DNA of 64,000 bases. Source: an uncultured Scytonema sp. (GTDB lineage Bacteria; Cyanobacteriota; Cyanobacteriia; Cyanobacteriales; Nostocaceae). Numbering within the stretch: position 1 is the first letter of the stretch; every line of letters begins with the position of its first letter. The notes under the pieces are model-generated. The model did not search any database. It was not told the origin of the DNA and saw only the letters and a program-made list of their open reading frames with translations. Position numbers and translations under genes: made by a program. Below are positions 43,001 to 51,272 of this stretch, one piece after another. Location: assembly GCA_937873135.1 (NCBI GenBank), contig CALMVQ010000110.1:35533-99532 (forward strand), in the 5' to 3' direction.

Positions 43001-43496
43001 CAGTATTGATCATTACCAGAATTGATATCGCTATTGTATCTTATGTATCTAAACCAAATTTTTCTGCAAAAATCTATATTTCTTAATATTGATGTAGTTA
43101 TAAATATCAATCATTAGAGAGATGAAAAAGAGTATCAACCTTGTTATCCTTATGAAAAGATAAGTCTTAAGGAAACAGCATTATGCCGCCTCACTAGTAC
43201 TCTAGAGCGTAAATAGAGCAACCATTTAAAATCCCTAAAAAGCAGATTCCATAATACTTTTGACTTTTGACTTTTGACTTCCGCCTTGCGGTACTAGCTT
43301 AAAGATTTTGAGAATTGTTTAAGTAAGAAATGCATTTAGGAAAAATATATCAGTTACCAGGTCAGTAGATATTAATTGGTAGGCTTGGGTAAGAAATTTA
43401 AATGAGCGATTTTGACAACGAGGTTTAAGTCTGAATATCGTTGACAAAATAACTGGAAAAAACAAGAAAATAGCAATATTGAGGAGTAAGTAAATT
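43001..43496. other. Spacer before the tetraspan membrane protein gene
   Basis: Contains three and a half copies of the heptamer ACTTTTG at 43256-43280 followed by a CCGCCTTGCGG inverted element. A GAGGAG-type ribosome site lies 11 bases before the ATG at 43497. Together with 42759-42950 it makes a long AT-rich gap with no gene seen. Confidence 0.5.
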
Positions 43497-44141
43497 ATGG
43501 CATACGTTGATAGACCAGGAGATAATATAGTTACTGAGCCTGTTGTTAATCAAGTCGTTGATTATCATGACCGTGTTCGCTGGGGTCCGATTATTTCTGG
43601 ATTGTTGGTTGCACTCGCAACTCAATTAATTCTGAGTGCTTTATTTGGTGCAATTGGAGCAGGCAGTATTGAAGACTCAGGGAGGCCAAGAACAATAGCA
43701 TCTAACGTTGCTAGTAACGTAGGAATTTGGTCAACAATTGGTCTATTAATTTCTCTATTTACTGGTGGCTGGGTGACAGCCCGTGCTTGTGGCCCAATGA
43801 ACCGCAATACAGCTCTTCTTAACGGTGCGATTCTTTGGGCAACAACTCTGGCGTTAAGCTCTTGGCTATTAGCAAATGGTGTATCAGGTGCTTTTGGTGT
43901 CGCAGCTTCCAATGCCGGAGCCGTTTTCAACCAGGCACAACAGCAAGGTGCTACACTTCCACAGAATGCACCTAACGTAACTGCTCAACAAGCGCGTGAA
44001 ATTGCTGCTAATGTACGCCAAGGATTATGGTGGTTTGTCATCGGTTCGTTACTGGGTTTACTCGCCTCAATGATTGGAGCCGTTACTGGCGTTCGCAATC
44101 ACCGAGTCAATAGAACTGAAGCATACAGGGTTCAAAGATAA
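43497..44141 (+). CDS. Integral membrane protein, about four TM segments
   Basis: A 214-residue protein. After a 28-residue polar N-terminus come four hydrophobic segments: ISGLLVALATQLILSALFG, VGIWSTIGLLISLFTGGWV, GAILWATTLALSSWLLANG and LWWFVIGSLLGLLASMIGAV. It has a glycine/alanine-rich pattern and a Gln/Ala-rich loop before the last segment. No enzymatic motif is seen. Similar proteins are common in cyanobacteria near PRC-barrel and general-stress genes, which fits the neighbourhood. The gene has a good ribosome site and a strong terminator just after it. Confidence 0.75.
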   Translation: MAYVDRPGDNIVTEPVVNQVVDYHDRVRWGPIISGLLVALATQLILSALFGAIGAGSIEDSGRPRTIASNVASNVGIWSTIGLLISLFTGGWVTARACGPMNRNTALLNGAILWATTLALSSWLLANGVSGAFGVAASNAGAVFNQAQQQGATLPQNAPNVTAQQAREIAANVRQGLWWFVIGSLLGLLASMIGAVTGVRNHRVNRTEAYRVQR

Positions 44142-44174
44142 TTCCTTTTCTGGTAATTATACACCCTCTAAAAA

Positions 44175-44208
44175 AGACCCCCGACTTCGTAAAAGTTGTC
44201 GGGGGTCT
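44175..44208. terminator. Strong bidirectional terminator
   Basis: Stem AGACCCCCGAC / GTCGGGGGTCT with a 12-base loop region, followed by GGGTTTTTG on the plus strand and by TTTTTTAGAGG on the minus strand. It ends the membrane-protein gene at 44141. Confidence 0.9.
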
Positions 44209-44209
44209 G

Positions 44210-44533
44210 GGTTTTTGTATTCTCACAAATTAAGTAAAACGGCTTTTTGAGTTTTTTTGCTCGCAACATACATATATGCATGGCTTTTATCCATTTCTCA
44301 CTCAATGTGCCAATATTAATAACCAATGCTCCAGCAATACTCACCATATCTTCTACTTCTTCTATAGCATGAGCCATAACTGGTGAAACGCCTCATGCCA
44401 AAAGAGGATTAGCCATGTTATTCATCACAACGTAGTTGGTGATGTTATGAATTAAGGGAACAGAGTCGCGGATTTTTTGTATGTATTCCCAAATGATATG
44501 AGCATTAATATTCCTATCTGAACCGTATTTGTT
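44210..44533 (-). pseudogene. thiM: thiM (hydroxyethylthiazole kinase) pseudogene
   Basis: The minus strand encodes RDSVPLIHNITNYVVMNN, then LLA, an in-frame TGA, and [16 protein letters not shown] with [13 protein letters not shown]. This is the N-terminal 100 residues of ThiM, the thiazole-salvage kinase of thiamine biosynthesis. The stop falls inside the highly conserved LLA-x-GASPVM block. The homology fades after about residue 105 (KKLKKPFYL), so the catalytic C-terminal half is gone, replaced by the terminator region. No start codon is apparent. The gene is dead by both nonsense mutation and truncation. Confidence 0.8.
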
Positions 44534-44550
44534 CTAAAGTTGAACAAAAA

Positions 44551-44570
44551 AGCCTCTCATGTGAGAGGCT
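44551..44570 (-). terminator. Terminator of the 1046-residue membrane protein gene
   Basis: Perfect stem AGCCTCTCA / TGAGAGGCT with a two-base loop, followed on the minus strand by TTTTTTGTT. It lies 23 bases past the stop codon at 44593. Confidence 0.92.
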
Positions 44571-44592
44571 AAACTATGAATTTGTAAAACTC

Positions 44593-47500
44593 TTAACCAA
44601 AGAAATTAAGACCAGAGACAGCTAAAGCACCGGCTAATGCAGAAGCCGCTAAAGAGAGAAAAGCCGTGTTAAATAACCACCAAGCAGCACCCTTAACAGC
44701 TTTCTTAGTTTCCACTGCTTGAAGATTGGCTTGTTCTTTAATGGCAGACAGGCGTTTTTGTGTTTCTTTCTGAATCAGTTCGGCTCTTTGCAGCACACTA
44801 TCTCGTGCCCCTTCAATTCTGTCGAGAATCTGATTTGCTTGTTCGGAGGAAACATCCTCACGAGAACTCATAATAGCAACCAGACTATCACGGTCGAATT
44901 TACCCAAGCGATCGCGTAAAGCGTCAAATCCACTTTGTGGATCGTCAAACAATTTGGCGAAGTCTTGCTGGATGCCTTCATAATTGAGTTCGGGACGATC
45001 TAAAGAGTTAAGATAGGTACGAACTTTTTCAAAAGCCCCATCAAGCACTGATTGCAATCTTTGTTGAATCTGCTGGTATTGTTCGACAACCGAGTTGCGA
45101 GCAGATTCTATTTGATCGACAATGCGGTTGGCTTCCTCTTCCGAGATATCCTCACGTCCGGATAACAAAGCGACAATTGTTGAGCGGTCAAATTGGGAGA
45201 GGCGATCGCTCAAAGAAGATACTCCAGCACGCGGAGAATTCAGCAACAATTGCAGATCGCGCTTGATACTATCTGGGTTGAGTTCTTCTTTATTCGTATT
45301 GCGCAGATAGCTTTCTAAACTATCTTTAAAGTCACCAACTTTTTCAGTCGTGCGCTTTGCCAAGCTTTGCGGCGCTTTCACAATGCTATTAATGCCTTGT
45401 TGCACGGAGTCAATCGCACGATTAACTTGCTCTTCGTTAACATCTTCCCGCCCAGAAAGCAGTTTGACCAAAGTTTCGCGATCCACTTGAGAGAGGCGAT
45501 CGCGCAATGCACTAGCACCTTCAGCGGGATCTGCCAGTAACTTTTGTAAATCTTGCCCGATACTTTCGGGATTGAGTTCCTCCAAGTTCGTATTGCGGAG
45601 ATACTCTGCAATAGTGCTAGTAGTTTTCTCGTATTGTTCTTTCGCCTTGGAAGCGACTTTTTGTGGGGCTTGCAAAACGCTATCCCTTACTGATAGCAGT
45701 TGGTCAATAGTTTGATTGACTTGCTCCTCACTCAAATCTTCCCGTTGACTCAGTAATTTTACTAAGGTATCTCTATCAAATTGTGACACTCTTTGACGCA
45801 AGACAGACAATCCTGCTTGCGGGTCATCTAGCAGTGTTTTGAAATCACGCTTGATCCCGTCCGGATTGAGTTCTTCTTTGTTGGTATTCCGCAAGTAGTC
45901 TTCAACCTTTTGCCGCAGTTCATCTGCTTTGGCTTTTGCTTGTTCTTGCAGTTCCTTAGCCTGATTCAAGAAATTATCGCGAGTATGCTCGAATTGACCA
46001 ACAATATTATTAGCTTCCTCTTCGTTAATGTCTTCGCGTCCAGCAAGAAGCTTAACCAAAGTATCGCGGTCAATATCTGAAAAACGTTGGCTTAAATCTT
46101 CAAAACCAGCTTCCGGATCTTCCACTACCTTTGCAAAGTCCCGTTCAATCCCTTCTGGATTCAGTTCTTCTTTACCAGTGGAACGCAGGTAATCTTCAAT
46201 TCTAGTGCGAAAACCTTGCGTCTTTTCCTGTCCTTCAGCCTGCTGCACAGTCTCTAACACTTCTGTGCGAATACTTTCCAACTGTTCGGCCAATTCCTGA
46301 ATTTTCTCGTCGCTGATGTCTTCCCGTTGCTTGAGCAAATTGGTAAAGTACTCAGAGTCGATTTCCTCTAACTGCCGTCGGACATCTCCCGGATTTGCCT
46401 TTGCGTCATAGATGATGTCTTTGAATTCATCTTTAACTGTCAGGCTGTTGAAATGCCAAGGAAAAGAATTCTGTATGTATTCTTCTACATCTGCCTTGAT
46501 GGTGTTGGATTGACTTGGCAAATTGTCACTCACAGAACTGCCTACAGATTTTGCTTGTTGTGAAGCTTTATCTTTAAGCTTCTGCAACTGCTCTGTAATT
46601 TTATCGACATCTACTTCCTGAACTTTGTCTCTAAGCTTTTGTAGCTGGGGTTTAATTTTCTCAATGTCTAACTCAGAGAAGTTAACTCTCTTCAAAACTG
46701 CTGGCAAAGCAGCACTTAAACCAACTTCTAAAGCCTGCTTCCCAATTCCACCACCGGGCTTGAGAATCCCTCCTCCAACTGCAGCGAGTTGAGAAATGCG
46801 ATCGCCAAATTGTCCGGACTTTAGTTCTTCTGGAGTGGCAGAGTTGATTAAACTAACGACTTGATCTGTGGGATTTTCCCCACCCACAACTTGCTGCCAA
46901 GCACCTTCTAACTGATCGGCAACGCGATTGATATCTTCAGTAGAGAAGTCTGTGCGGCTGCCAACTAAATCGACAAAAGTCTGGCGATTAATGTTTTTCA
47001 GTAAATCGCTATCACCTAGAGATTGCAAATCTGCATCTTTCAAAAGCCGATCAAATTGAGAGCGAATTTCTTTTGAGTCTAGCTTTGGTAATTGTAAAGA
47101 AGCCAAAGAACTAGAGAGCGTATTTTTGATTTTATCTGGATCTATACCTTCCGTTAATTCGCGGCGAACAGCTGCTGTAATCTCTTCAGCAGTAGAAACC
47201 ATTTGTTGTTTGGCAGCATTTGCTCCTATTGCAGCAGTTGCCGTACCCATCACACCTTGCAAACCAGAAGTCGCCGTGCTTACTAGCGTTCCCAGCAAAG
47301 AACCGACTGCTCTTGAACCAAGCCACACCACCAGCGAGAAGTACGTAGACCAAATGACGACACCAATGATTGCTCCTAAAAGTGTACTCTCAATCAAGCT
47401 CAGTTTTACTGCTAGAAAACAAGCACCGAATAAAGCAATCGTGGCAGTCATAAGTGCCCAAATCCCAACGGCACCCTCAACTTTACTAATTGTTTCTCCC

Positions 47501-47730
47501 AAGCCTCCTGATGATTCATTACTATTTGAGCCTGTTCCTAATGCGGAAACTCCGAGAGCTACATAGAGGTTTGTTAGCAGTATTTGAAAGGCAAATGCCA
47601 TGACGACACCTGCAAGCAATGCCACAAAAAATTTAGGGCCAGAAAAAACAAGTGATGCTTCTTCTGGAGTTAAAAGTTCACCTCTTAGCGGAATTTGTGC
47701 TAATGCCAGTCTAGTAAATTCCCAAGTCAT
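44593..47730 (-). CDS. Membrane protein with tandem ~98-residue helical repeats
   Basis: A 1045-residue protein. Three or four transmembrane segments occupy the N-terminal 170 residues, and one or two more the last 35 (AAWWLFNTAFLSLAASALAG). Between them lie about seven helical repeats of roughly 98 residues. The best five share YLRNTNKEELNP, then I-RD---LL-DP-AG, LSQFDRDTLVKLLSGRED and SEEQVN. The repeat domain is very acidic and probably faces one side of the membrane as a long rod. No known enzyme or transporter signature was found. Such proteins are often labelled MFS transporter in cyanobacterial genomes, which the sequence does not support. The ATG at 47730 has AGAGGA ahead of it and is preferred over the upstream frame start at 47769. 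Confidence 0.8.
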   Translation of the reverse strand: MTWEFTRLALAQIPLRGELLTPEEASLVFSGPKFFVALLAGVVMAFAFQILLTNLYVALGVSALGTGSNSNESSGGLGETISKVEGAVGIWALMTATIALFGACFLAVKLSLIESTLLGAIIGVVIWSTYFSLVVWLGSRAVGSLLGTLVSTATSGLQGVMGTATAAIGANAAKQQMVSTAEEITAAVRRELTEGIDPDKIKNTLSSSLASLQLPKLDSKEIRSQFDRLLKDADLQSLGDSDLLKNINRQTFVDLVGSRTDFSTEDINRVADQLEGAWQQVVGGENPTDQVVSLINSATPEELKSGQFGDRISQLAAVGGGILKPGGGIGKQALEVGLSAALPAVLKRVNFSELDIEKIKPQLQKLRDKVQEVDVDKITEQLQKLKDKASQQAKSVGSSVSDNLPSQSNTIKADVEEYIQNSFPWHFNSLTVKDEFKDIIYDAKANPGDVRRQLEEIDSEYFTNLLKQREDISDEKIQELAEQLESIRTEVLETVQQAEGQEKTQGFRTRIEDYLRSTGKEELNPEGIERDFAKVVEDPEAGFEDLSQRFSDIDRDTLVKLLAGREDINEEEANNIVGQFEHTRDNFLNQAKELQEQAKAKADELRQKVEDYLRNTNKEELNPDGIKRDFKTLLDDPQAGLSVLRQRVSQFDRDTLVKLLSQREDLSEEQVNQTIDQLLSVRDSVLQAPQKVASKAKEQYEKTTSTIAEYLRNTNLEELNPESIGQDLQKLLADPAEGASALRDRLSQVDRETLVKLLSGREDVNEEQVNRAIDSVQQGINSIVKAPQSLAKRTTEKVGDFKDSLESYLRNTNKEELNPDSIKRDLQLLLNSPRAGVSSLSDRLSQFDRSTIVALLSGREDISEEEANRIVDQIESARNSVVEQYQQIQQRLQSVLDGAFEKVRTYLNSLDRPELNYEGIQQDFAKLFDDPQSGFDALRDRLGKFDRDSLVAIMSSREDVSSEQANQILDRIEGARDSVLQRAELIQKETQKRLSAIKEQANLQAVETKKAVKGAAWWLFNTAFLSLAASALAGALAVSGLNFFG

Positions 47731-47927
47731 AAGTATTATCCTCTTACTAAGTAATTTGACGTAAAACACTGTTAAAGGTTCGTAGTGCTACAAAGACAGC
47801 GCAATTACGAACCTTTCAAGGTCATTAATGCTGGTGTTCCAAAACAATGTTCCTCGTGACTAACCACAAATGCAACCAGTAATTGCATTTGTGGTACTGT
47901 CCAATTCTATTGAATAGGTATACGTGC

Positions 47928-48449
47928 TTACTTGTGACCACCAAACCACTTAGATGCGATCGCTCCCAAAGCTGCACCGACAAGTGGGTTACTGAGGAAC
48001 TTCATCATCCCCGGCTGTTCTGCCAACACTTCATGGAAGATGTCCGGATGGTTGTGATAGGTGAAAGACGCCAGTTTGCTGACATCATCAGCACTCATGT
48101 GATTGGGGTTGTGGCTCTGAAGACCTAACTGTTGTTCTAGATGACGTTCGTCCAAACCTCTTTGCTTTAAGTGCTTGAAGAAGGAACGTGCGACACTATC
48201 TCGTTCATTAGGCTTAATTTGAGCGATCGCCTTTTGAAGTTCTGGCTCCATTTGGCTTGGAGGTACACTTTCGTGATTGAAAGACTTACCAAACAAATGA
48301 CGGCGTTCTTCATGCGTTGAGCGCTGGGCAAAATCATCAAAGTTTTGGTAGTCTTTTGCGGAATTGGCTGGGGCCTCATCAAGAGATTCCGTATTACCCT
48401 GAGCCAAATCGTTCATGATTTGACGTTTATATTGGTCGCTACTAGACAT
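47928..48449 (-). CDS. Hypothetical soluble protein with C-terminal Gly/Ala segment
   Basis: A 173-residue protein starting MSSSDQYKRQIMNDL with AAGGAG ahead of the ATG. The N-terminal half is charged and probably partly disordered. The C-terminal part has a helical DERHLEQQLGLQSHNP block and ends in NPLVGAALGAIASKWFGGHK, a short hydrophobic stretch that could touch a membrane. The family is unknown to me. It lies between a lipoprotein gene and the big repeat protein on the same strand, which suggests shared regulation. Confidence 0.7.
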   Translation of the reverse strand: MSSSDQYKRQIMNDLAQGNTESLDEAPANSAKDYQNFDDFAQRSTHEERRHLFGKSFNHESVPPSQMEPELQKAIAQIKPNERDSVARSFFKHLKQRGLDERHLEQQLGLQSHNPNHMSADDVSKLASFTYHNHPDIFHEVLAEQPGMMKFLSNPLVGAALGAIASKWFGGHK

Positions 48450-48501
48450 TTTTCCAATCTCCTTATACTATTCAAAAAGGTTTTATCATCAAACCAAGCA
48501 A

Positions 48502-48939
48502 TTATTTATACTCAACTTGATTTGATTGCGTATCATATTGAGCTGTTAAAATCAGGTTTTTATCTGGTGCATACATCAAGACTGATAAGTCTTGATTGGG
48601 GAAGTTCTTATGAAAACCTTGAACTAACGATTTTGCTAATTGTTTGACTTCCGTTGGACGAACTTGAGGCGTAATTACCACACCTAACTTGTTGTTGTCA
48701 CGCACATACGCATCTTGAACCATGCCGCTTGCTGTTCTTACAGCCCAATTAGCAAAATCTTCTCCGACTTTAGTGTTCCCGCGTTCTAACTGAGCATACT
48801 CCCCACTACGACTAATTCCTGGTGGTAATGAAGCTGGTGGTGTCGCTTGAACCGTCCCACTACAAGCAACAGTTGTTGCCAAAACTAAAACTAAGACAAG
48901 ACTTGTCAAAAGTTGCCGAAAATATCTAAAAGTCTTCAA
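48502..48939 (-). CDS. Small lipoprotein
   Basis: A 145-residue protein with a type II signal peptide: a basic start MKTFRYFRQ, a hydrophobic core and the lipobox TVAC, with the lipidated Cys at about residue 26. The mature part (SRSGEYAQLERG ... ILTAQYDTQ) has no known motif, but VRTASGMVQDAYVRD and a later VITPQVRPTEV look like a compact alpha/beta domain. It lies 52 bases upstream of the 173-residue gene on the same strand, likely co-transcribed. The role is unknown; location is the membrane surface, probably periplasmic. Confidence 0.75.
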   Translation of the reverse strand: MKTFRYFRQLLTSLVLVLVLATTVACSGTVQATPPASLPPGISRSGEYAQLERGNTKVGEDFANWAVRTASGMVQDAYVRDNNKLGVVITPQVRPTEVKQLAKSLVQGFHKNFPNQDLSVLMYAPDKNLILTAQYDTQSNQVEYK

Positions 48940-49060
48940 TTTTACCTCCTTGCTTTCTTGCTACAAATGACTTTAATCAATTGGAAAAACATTTGAGCCA
49001 TTCCCAATTAAAACTCATAATTATGAATTACGAATTAAGAATTATGCTCAAAACCTTAAA

Positions 49061-49921
49061 CTAAATGCTGTTAGGTTTATTTATAACAGGACGACCATCA
49101 GTATTAACATCTAATTCTTCACGACGAATAGTCTCTTGAGCTTCAACAGTCTCTTGCTCTGTAACTTTCGTAACTCTGACTTCTTCGCGCACAAAAGCTT
49201 CTTTTCTAATATCTGGAACTTCTTCGTGAATTTCCATGCGTGCTACTTCGCCCTCACGGAAGTTAGCAACACCAGGAGCAACAGTTTGTCCTGCGTCTGT
49301 TGGAGTGACTCGCTCAATAATAACTCGTTCTTTGTCTAATGGAACAGCAACTCTTGCTGTATCAGTTTCAACATGCTTGCCGATCGTGACTTCTCCAGTT
49401 TTCTGACGCTGCTTGTTAGCGACCAACCGTTCCTCATAAAGTTTGAAGGTTTGATCTTCGTGATCGCTGACATCGTATAAATCTCGGTCTTGTTCGTAGT
49501 TATAGGTATCGCGATTATAAGTTGGTGAGGTGACATTTCCTACAGCCGTAGATGCTGCATCAAGAGGTCTTGTACGATGTACCCCACGCACTTGCTCTTC
49601 ATAGTCGTAATCAAGTGGCATACCCTCTTTATATTCAGGTAAATTTTCCGCTTGCTCTTTTGTCATACTAACGAGAATTCGGTTAGCGCTAGAGTCAGTA
49701 CGTGTACGACCAATAGGTAACAGTACTTTTTTTCCAAAAATCCACAAGCCTAAGTCAACGATTAAATAGCGAAACTTCCCTTGCTCATCTACCAAAATAT
49801 CACTGACACTACCAATCTTTTCGCCATTTCCTTGGGAATGGACACTCATTCCTTTAATGTCTTCACCTTGAACAATAGTATGGTATTCAGCATCGAAATC
49901 ACTTATTTTGTGTAGAGGCAT
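49061..49921 (-). CDS. PRC-barrel and DUF2382 (YsnF/AvaK-type) stress protein
   Basis: A 286-residue protein. The N-terminal 110 residues form a PRC-barrel domain (GEKIGSVSDILVDEQGKFRY, VLLPIGRTR). A linker of about 50 residues leads to a C-terminal DUF2382 domain (KLYEERLVANKQRQKTGEV, then alternating Glu/Val strands to EELDVNTDGR). The same two-domain plan occurs in AvaK, an akinete marker protein of Anabaena, and in YsnF-type general-stress proteins. No catalytic residues are expected. The ATG at 49921 with AAGGA eight bases before it is preferred; the frame continues to 49951. Confidence 0.82.
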   Translation of the reverse strand: MPLHKISDFDAEYHTIVQGEDIKGMSVHSQGNGEKIGSVSDILVDEQGKFRYLIVDLGLWIFGKKVLLPIGRTRTDSSANRILVSMTKEQAENLPEYKEGMPLDYDYEEQVRGVHRTRPLDAASTAVGNVTSPTYNRDTYNYEQDRDLYDVSDHEDQTFKLYEERLVANKQRQKTGEVTIGKHVETDTARVAVPLDKERVIIERVTPTDAGQTVAPGVANFREGEVARMEIHEEVPDIRKEAFVREEVRVTKVTEQETVEAQETIRREELDVNTDGRPVINKPNSI

Positions 49922-50716
49922 GACTCTATTCCTTTTACTTCTTGTCTTCACTTTCGATGATATAAAGTTATTATTTATAAGTCCTCTTTCTCTAGAAGTA
50001 TTTCAATAAATATGGTGTCTCTCCCCAATGATTATAGAGCTTTTCTTCACAAAAATAAACAAAAATACCTACAGATTGATGAGAAACCTGATGAAGTCTT
50101 ATTTTCCTATATTTGATGAGAGCGAATAGCGATTTTGTGAGGTGGTTCTAGCAAGAAATGTAAAGCTTTCAAGGCAATTTATTAAAGTAATCGTTCAGCT
50201 TAACACATCATTTAATTTGATGGCTATATAGTTAGATCTGGTAATGGGTAATAGGAAGTAAAGAACAGTTACTAATACCCTTTTTCCCAATTACTCATGA
50301 CCAATGGGACTGCGAATGATTTAAGATTGCTACATTTATGAGCAAACACTCAGATCTCAGCCAGTCGTCTACCTGAGGCACGCGACTTATAAGAGTAAGG
50401 TTTACAAAAAGACCACCTTGTAGCCCTTTTCTTCTTAGAAAGTGACAGGCAGTTGCTACAACGGGACGCTCCTCGCCTCAACCGTCTCTCACAGCGCAGG
50501 CTCCCAAACCCCAATACTCTCGTCTGTACTGGCGTTGGGGAACCCTCAAAACCGCAGTGGCTCCAATTGGCGCGAAATCTTACTTCTTTTAACGGTAGGA
50601 TGAGTTTCATGTTATGACAATTGATATAAGAAAAAATATTTAAAGTAAAATACAATTAAGTGTTCGAGGAAATACACCAGAGACTTATCAGAAAAGTTGG
50701 AGGTAAATTAAGAATT
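49922..50716. other. Repeat-rich gap between divergent stress genes
   Basis: This gap of nearly 800 bases should carry the promoters of the PRC-barrel gene (minus) and the CAAD gene (plus). Its middle (about 50380-50585) is a GC-rich repeat cluster with GCGTTGGGGAACCC, also found reversed near 32555, and CGCTCCTCGCCTCAAC, also present near 24643. An ATGATTTAAGATTGCTAC motif near 50317 echoes one near 2304. The open frames across it are repeat-derived. Confidence 0.55.
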
Positions 50717-51157
50717 ATGGACGCTCAAGGGCAAAAGCAAGAATACACTACTAGCAATTTTCCTGATACACCAGAAGCATTAGAAAATTTAGAAGCACCG
50801 ATCCAACCAATGCTACCACCTGCTCCTGAGACTGGTAATGTGGAACGAATAAGCAGACAAGTTTCTGAATTTTTGGCACAACTGCCGAATTACATCGCTA
50901 AGTTCGTTAACGAATACAAGCTGCCAGTAGTCAGCTTTGTCTTCTTATTGGCAATAATTATTACACTCCGCATCGTGCTGGCAGTTCTGCAAGCCTTCAG
51001 TGATATTCCCCTGATTAGACCAACTTTCGAGTTGATAGGATTTGGTTACGTAACCTGGTTTACTTTCCGCTATCTTCTTAAATCCTCAACTCGTCAAGAA
51101 TTGGCTACAGAAATTAACTCTCTGAAAAAACAAATCTTGAAAGGAGATATTTCATAG
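50717..51157 (+). CDS. CURT1/CAAD-domain membrane protein
   Basis: A 146-residue protein. A proline-rich N-terminus is followed by an amphipathic helix (RISRQVSEFLAQLPNYIAKF), two hydrophobic segments (VSFVFLLAIIITLRIVLAVL and LIGFGYVTWFTFRYLL) and an amphipathic C-terminal helix. This is the CAAD domain shared by the thylakoid-curving CURT1 proteins of plants, CurT of cyanobacteria and some aminoacyl-tRNA synthetases. A role in bending or organising thylakoid membrane is inferred. An upstream GTG at 50660 would add 19 residues; the ATG with GGAGGT ahead of it is preferred. It is divergent from the PRC-barrel gene. Confidence 0.8.
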   Translation: MDAQGQKQEYTTSNFPDTPEALENLEAPIQPMLPPAPETGNVERISRQVSEFLAQLPNYIAKFVNEYKLPVVSFVFLLAIIITLRIVLAVLQAFSDIPLIRPTFELIGFGYVTWFTFRYLLKSSTRQELATEINSLKKQILKGDIS

Positions 51158-51272
51158 TCTTTAAGAATTGTTCCTGTTCTTACGTTGGTTTCGCCTGAAG
51201 GAAACTAGTGAACGATCCACACTGAGAAGATCGGTATGTGTGGGTTGAGAGAAACCCTTGCCTCCTAACCGT

